A stretch of 64,000 nucleotides of DNA from Ichthyophis bannanicus (taxonomy: Eukaryota; Chordata; Amphibia; Gymnophiona; Ichthyophiidae). Below the pieces are notes generated by a model that saw nothing but the letters and a program-made list of their open reading frames with translations, was not told the origin of the DNA and made no database searches. This document shows, one piece after another, positions 21,197 to 32,058 of the stretch. A program made the position numbers and the translations under genes. Numbering within the stretch: the stretch's first letter is position 1; each line of letters opens with the position of its first letter. The stretch lies in contig CM066047.1 in assembly GCA_033557465.1 (NCBI GenBank), positions 9,192,234-9,256,233 of the forward strand. Direction: 5' to 3'.

Positions 21197-23066
21197 GGTT
21201 AGATATGATTGCTATCTCAGAGACCTGGTGGAAGGAGGACAACCAATGGGATATTGTGATACCTGGTTACAAATTATATCTCAATGATAGAGTACATCAA
21301 ATTGGTGGAGGGGTTTCATTCTATTTTAGAGAGGGCATTGAATCACACAGGATTAAAGTTTTTCAGGAAACAAAATACACTGTAGAATCTCTATGGATTG
21401 AAATTCCATGTAAAAAGGGGAAGGGGAAGGTGATGGCAGTAGGGACCGCCTGGCCAGAATGAACAAATGGATGATGAAATGCTCAAAGAAATCAGGGAAG
21501 CTAACAAAAGTTATAACACAGTAGTAATAATGCACAAGTTCAATTACCCCGGTATTAACTGGGTCAGTGTCATGGCAGGACATGCTAGGGAGATAAAGTT
21601 TTGAGATGAAATAAATGACTGCTTCTTGGACCGACAAGAGGGGAAGCCGTCTTGGACCTAATCCTTAGTAGAACACAAGATCTGGTGCAAGAGATAACGG
21701 TGTTGGAACCACTTGGCAATAGTGATCATAGCATGATCATGTTTATAAATGGAGGAAAGACAGCAAGGAAATCCACGGTGCTACCTTTTAACTTTCAAAA
21801 GGGGAGACTAGGATAAAATAAGGGAAATAGTTAAGAAAAAACGAAAAGGAGCAGCATGAGCAATGTTTAAAAATATGATCTACGAAGCCCAGACCAGCTA
21901 TATTCCACATTTTAAGAAAAACAGAAGGAAGTCCAAAAAACTGCGTAAGCATGATGTAAAGGTGAGGTCAGAGATTGTTGTAACAAAAAAAGCATCTTTC
22001 AGGAAATAGAAAAAGGAGCCAAATGACAAAAAAGGAGTGGAGGAGTGGCCTAGTGGTTGGGGCAAGGTACTTCAGGCTGGAAGGTCGGGGGTTCAAATCC
22101 CACTAGAGGACAACAACCTTGGGCCGGAAGGACTGGGGTTTCTAGTCCCACAGGTGCTCCTTGTGGTCTTGGGTAAGCCACTTAACCCTCCATAGCCCAT
22201 GTTCACTGTAAAATAGTTATCTCCAAGTTATAATGCCCTGTTCAATGTAATTTCAGTTTGTTCAATGTAAACTGCACTGATGCAGAATAGCGCTGTATAT
22301 AAGAGAATGTAAAATAAATAAATAAAGACTGGAAACAACATAGGCATTGGCAAGTTAGATGCAAAGTATTGATAAGGCAGGCGAAAAGAGAATTTGAAAA
22401 AAAACTTGCCATGGAAGCAAAAATGCATAATAACTTTTTCAAGTACATTCGTAGTAAAAACATGTGAGAGAATCAGTTGGACCATTAGATGATAGAAGGG
22501 TAAAAGGGGCACTAAAAAGGGGACAAGGCCATAGCGGAGAGACTAAATGAATTCTTTGCTTCAGTCTTTACTGAAGAAGATGTAGGAAAGTTACCCATGA
22601 CCGAAATGGTATTTAAAGGTGATGCATTCGAAGAATTGAAAGAAATAGCAATAAACCGTGAAGATATACTACAAGTATTTGATAAACTAAAGTGTAGCAA
22701 ATCACCTCAATCAGATGGTATACAACTGAGGGTGTTGAAAGAACTGATATCTGAGATTGCAGACCTACTATTTGTAATCTGTGAACTACCATTAAAATAA
22801 TCTGTAATACCAGAAGACTGGCGAATGGTCACTGTAACGCCAATTTTTAAAAAGGGTTCCAGGAAACTACAGACCAGTGAGCCTGATATCAGTACCAGGC
22901 AAAATGGTAGAAACCATTATAAAGAACAAAATTACTGAACATGTAGATATTTCTGGTTTAATGGGAGAAAGCCAACATGACTTTAGTCAAGGAAGGTCTT
23001 GTTTTACTAATCTGTTGTATTTTTTTGAAGATGTGAATAAACAGGTAGACAAAGGTGAGCCAGTCA
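21197..23066 (+). pseudogene. CR1-C LINE, endonuclease to mid-RT, plus strand
   Basis: This runs from MIAISETWWKEDNQWD in the endonuclease, through the linker and RT fingers ([30 protein letters not shown]) to VDKGEP at 23060. It has many stops. The 5' end is truncated in the endonuclease. At 23066 it meets the 3' tail of a minus-strand CR1, and it does not resume on the far side. A SINE is inserted at 22033-22325. Confidence 0.85.
22033..22325 (+). repeat. tRNA-derived SINE, near-complete
   Basis: A-box TGGCCTAGTGGTTGG and B-box GGTTCAAATCC are well kept. The body continues with AAGCCACTTAACCCTCCATAGC and ends with GCACTGATGCAGAATAGCGCTGTATAT and an (AATA)n tail. It is the same family as the copies at 57068-57330 (plus) and 63178-63480 (minus). 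Pol III would transcribe such elements; movement depends on a LINE. Confidence 0.8.
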
Positions 23067-24175
23067 TAAGAAAAGATATGCCATACTGGGTCAGACCAAG
23101 GTCCATCAAGCCCAGTATTCTGTTTCCAACAGTGGCCAATCTAGGTCATATGTACCTAGCAGTTTCCCCAAGGGACACAGGTTCCACAATGCTTGTACTG
23201 GGTCAAGCATTGATATCCTGAGTCCCTTCTTAATAATGGTTTATGGACCTTTCCTCCAGGAACTTGTCCAAACCTTTTTTAAACCCAGCTACGCTAACAG
23301 CCTTTACTACAACCTCCGGTAACAAATTCCAGAGTTTGATTACACGTTGAGTGAAAAAATATTTTCTTTTATTAGTCTTAAATAATTTACCCTGTAGCTT
23401 CATTGCATGTCCCCTAGTCTTTCTATATTCTGATAAGGTAAACAATCAATCTACGTTTACCTGTTCCACTCCGTTCATTAATTTATAGACTTCTATCATA
23501 TCTCCCCTCAGCCGTCTCTTTTCCAGGTTAAAGAGCCCTAACCTTTTTAGCCTTTCTTCATAGGAGTATCCTTCCATCCCCTTTATCATTTTGGTGGCTC
23601 TTCTTTGAACCTTTTCTAAAATTGCCATATCCTTTTTAAGATACGGCGACCAGAATTGCACACAATATTCAAGGTGCAGTCTAACCATGGAACGATATAG
23701 AGGCATTATAATATCTTTTGTTTTATTTTCCATTCCTTTCCTTGTGATACCTAGCATTCTATTTGCTCTCTTGGCTGCCGCTGCACACTAGGCTGAGGGT
23801 TTTAACATGGTATCCACAATGACGCCTAAATCTTTTTCCTGGGTGGTGGTTCCTAATGTGGAACCTTGCATCGTGTAACCATAGTTTGGGTTGTTCTTCC
23901 CTAGGTGCATAACTTTGCACTTGTCCACATTAAATTTCATCTGCCATTTTGATGCCCTGTCTTCCAATTTATCAAGATCCTCTTGCAATTTTCCACAATC
24001 CTCTTGGGTTTTAACAGTTTTGTGTCACCTGCAAATTTGATAACCTCACTCGTTATTCCACTTTCCAGGTCATTTATGAATATGTCAAAAAGCAGCGGAC
24101 CCAGCACAGATCCCTGGGGTACACCACTATTCACCTTTTTTCCATTGGGAAAATTGGCCATTTAGCCCTACACAT
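23067..24175 (-). pseudogene. CR1-D LINE, 3' half of RT, minus strand
   Basis: Minus-strand reading gives [56 protein letters not shown] and [15 protein letters not shown], that is the second half of CR1 RT and its C-terminal tail. The 3' end is at 23067 (CATAAGAAAAGATATGCC). It is 5' truncated at about 24175, where L1/Tx1 endonuclease begins. Confidence 0.88.
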
Positions 24176-24330
24176 TCAGGTACTTTTTACATACCAGTTG
24201 ATGTGCCTCCCCCCTCTTCAAATGTGTCTCCTGAAAGAAAACCACATCTGCCTTCATACAGTCAGCCTCACGCCAGACAAGGTTGCTGTTCTGCCAGGAA
24301 CCCAATCCCTTCACATTCATCATGATAAAG
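24176..24330 (-). pseudogene. L1/Tx1-type LINE, start of ORF2 endonuclease
   Basis: Minus-strand reading from about 24325 gives MMNVKGLGSWQNSN and then MKADVVFFQETHLKRGE, the N-terminal apurinic endonuclease blocks of L1-clade ORF2 (the Asn and Gln-Glu metal-site motifs). Only about 50 residues remain before CR1-D interrupts it. It belongs with the RT at 20285-21195. Confidence 0.82.
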
Positions 24331-24379
24331 TGACATACCCCCTTCCCTTTAATCTTCCTATGTAACCTCCATTCCTTTC

Positions 24380-24575
24380 CCTTCCTTCCCTTATAAGCCC
24401 ACTTAAGTCCCTACATATCATTTACTGTTCACATGTTATATGTAAATTTGTTTGGTTTTATTACGTTCATTGTGTTATAGTAACCTTGTTCTCTGGAAAG
24501 TTTTGTTATGTTTAATGTAAACTGCCTTGGTCTTTGGAAAAGCAGTTTATAAGCCTTCCAAATAAATAAATAAAA
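24380..24575 (+). repeat. LINE-type 3' tail ending in (AATA)n
   Basis: The segment ends GTAAACTGCCTTGGTCTTTGG then AAGCAGTTTATAAG and (AATA)n, resembling the 3' ends of L2-like LINEs. No coding region is attached. The left boundary is approximate. Confidence 0.45.
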
Positions 24576-25120
24576 TACCCTGCTTCTCTCAACCCCTCCC
24601 ATGATATCTAGATACCTGCCTCTTCTTGCTCCACTCTGAGCCCCCTCCTGCTACCTTCCCCCCTCCCTATACCCCCTCCCATTTTGCCATCTCCTTTCTC
24701 ACCTCTCCAGAATCATGGAGTAGTGACTCACCGGTCTGACCCCACACTCATACTTCATACACAATACCCTCTGCCCTCCACTTCCCAGTGCCCCCAGCCA
24801 TTCCTCTGTATCAGTCCATTCAACTCATCACCATCAACCTTCCATTCACTCCACCCCCCATATCCCCCCTTTAGTTCTCCCCCATGCTTACTTGCAATAA
24901 CCATGCACTCCCATCTACTCATCTTCCCAACCCCCCATCAGTTCTCATACAGTGCCTGAAATCACAGTCCCCCATTTCCACATAGACACACAATGTCTGT
25001 GGAATTATGCTCAAGTGACTATCGTGCTGTCCTCTCCTTTCTTCTGCCTCCTCTTCATATGGCCCTCCTTCACCTCTCCCATCTTACACGCTTAGCAGCC
25101 GACACAGCTGTACGAACCAT
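24576..25120. other. CT-rich non-coding stretch, probably the ORF1-ORF2 spacer of the L1/Tx1 LINE
   Basis: No coding segment or repeat family is recognised. By position it lies between the ORF2 start (24330) and the ORF1 remnant (35405 onwards, beyond DIRS C) of the minus-strand L1/Tx1 element. Confidence 0.3.
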
Positions 25121-25553
25121 TTTCCAGGAACAAGCAGGAAGTCAGTCCTCACATATGGGTTACGCCGGTGCCGACAGAGCCTGCGTGGAGCAAATCCCCA
25201 GCTTTCAAAGAAAGCGTTTGGGAGTTGCCTCCACGCATGTGTGGTCCACTTCCTGCCCAAAGGGGCCATCTTGCCCAGTCTTCTTTTTTCCTTGGAGCCC
25301 TTCAAACATAGTCTGTTTCTGTCCCGGAAAATTTTTTTTTTCTTCTTGCCTTTTGGCTGTTTTTTCTTCTGGCTAGAACCGGTACCCTTCCTGCCTGCCC
25401 CCGGCACCCCGCTATCAGGTCGGCTCTCCTTTTCCTTATTTTTTCTTTATTTTCTTTCTTTTTTCTTTTTGGACATTCCCGCCCTTTTCTTTTTCCCTTG
25501 CTGGGAGCCCTAAAGGTCTTCGAACTTGCTGGGAGCCTTTTTTTTTTTCCTCC

Positions 25554-27050
25554 ATGGCTACCAGCGAATTCAAAAAGTGCAACAGGTGTGAAAAAATTAT
25601 GTCCCTCACCGATACACACGACTGCTTCTTCCGGTGCCTCGGCCCGGACCACGACCCGGCTGTTTGTGACCTTTGTAAACTTATGCCCTCAAAGGCCCTG
25701 AAAAGCTGCCAGCAGCAGCAAGAAATTTATTTTCCCTGATTCCCCTATGCCTCCGAAAGCCAGGATCTCCTCAGAGACCTCTATGCCCCGGGAGGAGCGT
25801 TCTGAGCCCGAGCGGCATTGGGGGGCCTTGGAGAGGGGGTCCCCCTCGAAGGAACCCAACAGAAGGAGAACATCCTCGATGACTGCATCTCTGGATGGCT
25901 CAGAATAACCATGTCTCTCTCGGGGCCGGTCACAGAGCCCCGAGCGTCAACCCGAGGTGTTGGGGAAGGAGTGTCCATCAGTGCCCGAGCCGGATGCTGC
26001 GGAACCACCTGAGCTCAGATCCAGGATGGATTCCTTGGAACGCAAGATCATTGCCTTCCTGAAGCAACAAAGGGCACTAACGTCTGGTACGTCCGGTTCC
26101 TCTGCCCTGACCACCGGGGACTCCACGACGAAGTCAACCCTAGAGGCCATGCCGATCCTCGAAGCCCTACGGGCCTGAGCAGATTCCCAGACAAGGTACC
26201 GCTCGATCTCCCATTCTTCTGGACAGAGATCGTCACCAGCAAGTCAGCGAGTGCCAGAGCAGCCCAACCCCTCGGGGCCCAAGGACTGCCACCTATCCTA
26301 CTCGGATGCCTCCGTCTGGGAGTCGGAAGACGAGGTGTCTCTGGACACTCACCTTCACCAAGATGTTCCTTCCGATTCCCCAGGGTCGGAGCCTCGGAGG
26401 AGATCTCCACCCGAGGACATGGCCTTTCGAGACTTCGTTCGAGATATGTCCAAAGCTTTGGCCTTTCGAACGGAGTCCAAAGAGGATCCACGAGCAGATG
26501 AACTCAAGATCCTCCAATAAGAGGCCCCTCCTCGGGAAACCCTCTTGGTGCCCATTCCTTTCATTCTGGAGTGCCTTATGCTCCACATGTGGGAGACACT
26601 GGCATCGACACCAGTGGTTAATAAGCGGCTCGACTCGATGTATCAAGTCCGCTGGAGCCCCGGGTTTCAAAAGTCTCAATTGCCGCATAATTCCATGGTC
26701 GAGGAATCGGCCATGTGTAGTCTTAAAAAGTCAGAAGATGACTCCTTGGTACCACCTGGCAGTGAGGCACACACTTTGGATGTCCTCGGCAGAAAATGCT
26801 ACCAGAGCGCAATGCTGAATGGCCGGATCTAAGCCTTCCAGCTGTATATGGGCATGTACCTAAGAGACCTACCAAAAGAGATTGTTAGGTTCTCAGCTGG
26901 TCTCTCCGAGGAGCCCTTGCAGTGCTTCAAGGGCCTATCCAGAGCCATCGGTGAATGTTCCAAATTTATCTTGAGCGGCCTATGATGGGTTCGAGTCGGC
27001 AGCCAGAGTAGCCTATCTAGTCGTCCGACCTCGAGCAATGGGTACAAGAC
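25554..27050 (+). pseudogene. DIRS C gag-like ORF1, left part
   Basis: MATSEFKKCNRCEKIMSLTD starts at about 25554 with the Cys/His cluster (CNRC, CLGPDHD, CDLC). Frame breaks begin after about 60 codons. Conserved C-terminal blocks (MWETLASTP, SPGFQKSQLPHNSM) appear around 26590-26700. CR1-B cuts it in the sequence encoding VQDKL; the remainder is at 31741-32058. Confidence 0.85.
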
Positions 27051-27644
27051 AAGTTGAAGGACTAGAAAGGGGGACTGTTACTTCTGGAGAGAAATCTGCA
27101 ACTGTTAGTATATACGTCTGGTAATTTTCTAAAAAGAATTCTTTGTATTAAAGCTACTTAATCTGTGAACCCACTGTTTTTTGTTGGATCAGTTAGGGCC
27201 TAGTAGCAGCAATTAAAGTTTGAATTTAAAACACAGAAGAAAGCTTTCTGGTTAAATTTAGTACCCAGCAGAGAGCTTGTAGTTTAAATTTCATAAGAAG
27301 TTAGAGCCTAGCAGCAGCTAATAGCTATAATTTAAATCAAATCAGAATTTAGTTTACCTCAGCAGTACAAGACAGGGTACTATGTAGCAGCCCTCTTTTA
27401 ATAAGTGTTATTTCCCTCCCTCCCCACACCCACCCTCCCCTGGGATAATCATAGCTTTATAGGTACTTACACATCTTAAAAGACAGGAGGTGCTTTCAGG
27501 TGAAGCTCATTACCCAAATCAGTCATACACTAAGGACCTGAGATTAATTAAGCTTTAGGTGAACAAGGTATATTAAACGTATTAGGTACATAGCAACCCC
27601 TAGTAAGTAAGAACTTAAAGATCTAGACACAAACTTAAACTAAG

Positions 27645-28569
27645 ATGCAGACAGCAGTCCAGCAGCGGGATGGGGGCTTTCCAGTCTTTTGCATTGAGTG
27701 TCACATGTATGATTTTCTCCCAGTTGGTGAGAGGTCTTACATGTGCACTAGGTGCAAGGAGCTCTTTTCTCTCAGGGAACAAGTCCGTTCTCTAGAGGCT
27801 AAAGTAGCAGACTTGGAAAACATAAGACAGACAGAGAGGTACATAGACGAGACCTACAGGGATATAGTCCTGAAGTCCCACCTCCAGTCTGGCAGCACCC
27901 CTGTTGCCATGGAGGAGAGAGGTCACGTTACAGGAGAGCATCACCCTGGTGTTGCAGGAAGTGATCCTGTAACTAGGACCTGTCCTCCAGGTGATGTAAA
28001 ACCCTCTCGCACCGTGGAAGTTTCTCCAGGGCCATGTGCCCATGAGGGAAGGGTTAGGACAGCCGTTATAGTTGGTGATTCGATCATTAGGCATGTAGAT
28101 AGCTGGGTGGCTGGTGGACGTGAGGATCGCCTGGTAACATGCCTGCCTGCCTGGTGCGAAGGTAGCGGACCTCACGCGCCACCTAGATAAGGTCTTAGAT
28201 AGTGCTGGGGAGGAGTCTGCTGTCTTGGTACATGTTGGTACCAATGACATAGGAAAATGTGGTAGGGAGGTTCTGTAGGCAAAATTTAGGCTTTTAGGTA
28301 GGAAGTTGAAATCCAGAACTTCCAGGGTAGCATTCTCCGAAATGCTTCCTGTTCCACGCGCAGGACCCAAAAGGCAGGCAGAGCTCTGGAGTCTCAATGC
28401 GTGGATGAGACAATGGTGCAGAGATGAGGGGTTTGGATTTGTTAGGAACTGGGGAACATTCTGGGGAAAGGAGGGGCTCTTCCAGAGGGATGGGCTTCAC
28501 CTTAACTGGGATGGAACCAGGCTGCTGGCATTAACCTTTAAAAAGGAGATAGAGCAGCTTTTAAACTAG
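27645..28569 (+). pseudogene. CR1-B ORF1, zinc-binding and SGNH esterase protein, frameshifted
   Basis: ATG at 27645 starts MQTAVQQRDGGF. CIEC and CTRC pairs (residues about 17-40) suggest a zinc-binding region, followed by a coiled coil (LREQVRSLEAKVADLENI). The esterase part has the catalytic-Ser motif VIVGDSIIRH, then VHVGTNDIG after a frameshift and the terminal Asp-x-x-His motif DGLHLN. The frameshift comes from one extra CCTG in a CCTG run near 28138-28152. A further TAG at about 28277 breaks the frame. SGNH esterase domains are known in CR1 ORF1 proteins. Confidence 0.8.
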
Positions 28570-28604
28570 ATATTAGAGGAAAGCCGAAAGTCGCCCAAGA
28601 GCGG

Positions 28605-31570
28605 ATGGTTCGGAAGAATGTATCCTTGAAGGATACTACCAAAAGCAGAGAGGTTCCACAAAAGAGTAAAGTAACCCAAATGCCCTCAAGTATGGAGCAG
28701 ACAGAGCTTAAAGATCCAAATTTAGCCATGTCTAACAATAGCCAAATTATCATGAATAAAATACATTCTCTAAAATGCTTGTATGCAAATGCTAGAAGTC
28801 TAAAGAATAAGATGGGAGAGTTAGAATATATAGCACTAAATGAAAGGGTAGATATGATTGGAATATCAGAGACATGGTGGAAGGAGGACAACCAGTGGGA
28901 CACTGTGATACCTGGGTACAAACTATATCGTAATGATAGAGCTGATCAAATTGGTGGAGGGGTTGCGCTCTATGTTAGAGAGAGCATTGACTCAGAAAGG
29001 ATTAAAGTTTTGCAGGAAACAAAATCTGCTGTAGAATCTATATGGATTGAAATTCCATATAAAAGGGGGAAGGCGATGGCAGTGGGGGTGTACTATCGAG
29101 CACCTGGCCAGAATGACCAAATGGATGATGAAATGCTCAAAGAAATCAAGGAAGCTAACAAAAGTTACAGCGCAGTAATAATAATGGGTGATTTCAATTA
29201 CCCTGGTATCGACTGGGTCAGTGTCACATCAGGACATGCTAGGGAGATAAGTTCCTAGATGAAATAAATGACTGCTTCTTGGAGCAGCTGGTTCATGAAC
29301 CGACCAGAGGGGAAGCCATATTAGACCTAGTCCTTAGTGGAACACCAGATCTAGTGCAAGAGATAAGGGTGTTGGGGCCACTTGGCAATAGTGATCATAG
29401 CATGATCGCCTTTGATTTAATTAGTGGAGGAGGGATAGTAAGGATATCCACAGTACTACCTTTTAACTTTCGAAAGGGAGGAGACTATGATAAAATGAGG
29501 AAAACAGTTAAGAAAAAACTAAAAGGAGCAGTTGTGAAGGTTAAAGACGTACATCAAGCTTGGGTGTTGTTGAAAAATACTATCTTGGAAGCCCAGACCA
29601 GCTGTATTCCACGCTTTTTTGGAAGGAAGTCCAAAAAACTGCCAGCATTGGTTTAAAGGTGAGGTCAGAGAGGCTGTTGTTGCCAAAAAAGCATCTTTCA
29701 GGAAATGGAAAAAAGAGCCAAACAACGAAACCTGGAAACAGCAGAAGCACTGGCAAGTCAAATGCAAGGCATTGATAAGGCAGGCAAAGAGAGAATTTGA
29801 GAAGAAGCTTGCTGCGGAAGCAACAGCGCGAAATAAAGACCTTTTCAAGTACATTCGTAGCAAAAAACCTGTGAGGGAGTCAGTTGGTCCATTAGATGAT
29901 AAAGGGGTTAAAGGAGCACTAAGAGGCGACAAGGCGATAGCGGAGAGACTGAATGAATTCTTTGCTTCGGTCTTTACTGAGAAAGATGTAGGGATGTTAC
30001 CCATGACTGAAGTGGTATTTAAAGGTGCGGAAGAATTGAAGGAAATATCGGTACATCGGGAAGATGTCTTACAACTATTAGATAAACTGAAGAGTAGCAA
30101 ATCACCTGGGCTGGATGGTATACACCCAAGGGTGTTGAAAGAACTAAAATATGAGATTGCAGAACTGCTATCAGTAATCTGTGAACTATCATTAAAATCA
30201 TCTCTAATACCTGAAGATTGGAGGATCGCCAATGTAACACCAATTTTTAAAAAGGGTTCCAGGGGTGATCCGGGAAACTACAGACCGGTGAGCCTGACGT
30301 CAGTACCGGGAGAAATGGTAGAAACCATCATAAAGAATAAAATTACTCAGCATGTAGATAGTCACAACCTAATGGGAGACAGCCAACATGGCTTTAGACA
30401 AGGAAGATCTTGTTTTACTAATCTGTTATGTTTTTTTGAAGGAGTGAGTAAACAGGTGGACAAAGGTGAGTCGGTTGATATTGTGTATCTGGACTTTCAG
30501 AAAGCTTTTGACAAGGTCCCTCATCAGAGACTTTTGGCAAAACTAAAAAGTCATGGGATAGGAGGCAATGTACTATTGTGGATCAGGAACTGGTTAAAAG
30601 ATAGAAAGCAGAGGGTAGGGCTAAATGGCCAATTTTCCCAATGGAGAAAGGTGAATAGTGGTGTACCCCAGGGATCTGTGCTGGGTCCGCTGCTTTTTGA
30701 CATATTCATAAATGACCTGGAAAGTGGAATAACGAGTGAGGTTATCAAATTTGCAGATGACACAAAACTATTTAAAGTTGTTAAAACCCAAGAGGATTGT
30801 GAAAAATTGCAAGAGGATCTTGATAAATTGGAAGACTGGGCATCAAAATGGCAGATGAAGTTTAATGTGGACAAGTGCAAGGTTATGCACCTAGGGGAAG
30901 AACAACCCAAACTATGGTTACACGATGCAAGGTTCCACATTAGGAACCACCACCCAGGAAAAAGATTTAGGCGTCATTGTGGATACCATGTTAAAACCCT
31001 CGGCCCAGTGTGCAGCGGTGGCCAAGAGAGCAAATAGAATGCTAGGTATGATAAGGAAAGGAATGGAAAATAAAACAAAAGATATTATAATGCCTCTATA
31101 TCGTTCCATGGTGAGACCACACCTTGAATATTGTGTGCAATTCTGGTCACCGTATCTTAAAAAGGATATAGCGATTTTAGAAAAGGTACAGAGAAGAGCC
31201 ACCAAAATGGTAAAGGGGATGGAAGGATACTCCTATGAAGAAAGGCTATAAAGGTTAGGGCTCTTTAACCTGGAAAAGAGACGGCTGAGGGGAGATATGA
31301 TAGAAGTCTATAAATTAATGAACGGAGTGGAACGGGTAAACGTAGATCGATTGTTTACCTTATCAGAATATAGAAAGACTAGGGGACATGCAATGAAGCT
31401 ACAGGGTAAACTATTTAAGACTAATAAAAGAAAATATTTTTTCACTCAACGTGTAATCAAACTCTGGAATTTGTTACCGGAGGATATAGTAAAGGCTGTT
31501 AGTGTAGCTGGGTTTAAAAAAAGGTTTGGACAAGTTCCTGGAGGAAAGGTCCATAAACCATTATTAAGAA
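28605..31570 (+). pseudogene. CR1-B ORF2, endonuclease and reverse transcriptase, about five lesions
   Basis: The ATG at 28605 leads to an apurinic endonuclease (YANARSLKNKMGEL, GISETWWKED, IMGDFNYPGIDW, NSDHSMI) and then RT ([49 protein letters not shown], catalytic FADD) and a C-terminal domain ([23 protein letters not shown]). Lesions seen by comparison with the other copies: a one-base loss near 29252, an extra T near 29651, an extra G near 30896, a TAA at about 31249 and an extra A near 31519. Each is a single-base event, so the copy is fairly recent but inactive. Confidence 0.88.
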
Positions 31571-31740
31571 GTGACCGAAGATATCAATGCTTGACCCAGT
31601 ACAAGCATTGTGGAACTTGTGTCTCTTGGGGAAACTGCTAGGTACATATGACCTAGATTGGCCACTGTTGGAAACAGAATACTGGGCTTGATGGACCTTG
31701 GTCTGACCCAGTATGGCATATCTTATGTTCTTATGTTCTT

Positions 31741-32058
31741 AAGTTGATCGATGTCCCATGCCGGGGGGAGAACTTATTCGGCAAGCCCATGACTGAAAAG
31801 GCCACCGAACTGAAGACCGAGTTCATGATGAGGACTAGGCTCTCTAAAAGGTCCTCGACCCCTACCCGAAAGAAGGACTCGGGGAAGAAGTCCTTCTGTC
31901 CGAGGAAACCTGCTGCTTACTGAGGTTACCCCCCTTATCAGGCCTCCTCAGCGCCCCAGCAGGGGCAGCAGGCCAAGGGGCAGGGGCATGGTCCAGGTAA
32001 GCAGAAAGCCCCTAAGCCCCAGGCTTTGACCCCAGATTAACCAGGGGGAGGTTTTTGA
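31741..32058 (+). pseudogene. DIRS C gag-like ORF1, C-terminal part
   Basis: Continues the gag frame after CR1-B: LIDVPCRGE.., LFGKPMTEKATELKTE, then the basic tail (KKDSGKKSFCPRK) and a stop in GGGF-TGA. A stop interrupts the tail after AAY. Confidence 0.85.

Larger units (their letters stand above)
27058..31740 (+). mobile_element. Full-length CR1 LINE (CR1-B), 4.68 kb, with target duplication
   Basis: A 7-base target duplication AAGTTGA flanks it at 27051-27057 and 31741-31747. The 3' end is a short repeat of ATGTTCTT, a CR1-type octamer tail rather than poly(A). Removing it restores the DIRS C gag sequence VQDKL-(V)DVPC. It is the reference used here for the other CR1 pieces (A, C, D, E, F). 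Confidence 0.93.

Noticed and set aside
22033..22110. Functional tRNA gene
   Set aside because: Only A-box and B-box like motifs are present, with no cloverleaf; the unit is a SINE repeated elsewhere in the window.
29519..30232. Minus-strand frame of 237 codons in CR1-B, and its equal at 53137-53874
   Set aside because: Both are antisense shadows of the CR1 ORF2 coding frame.
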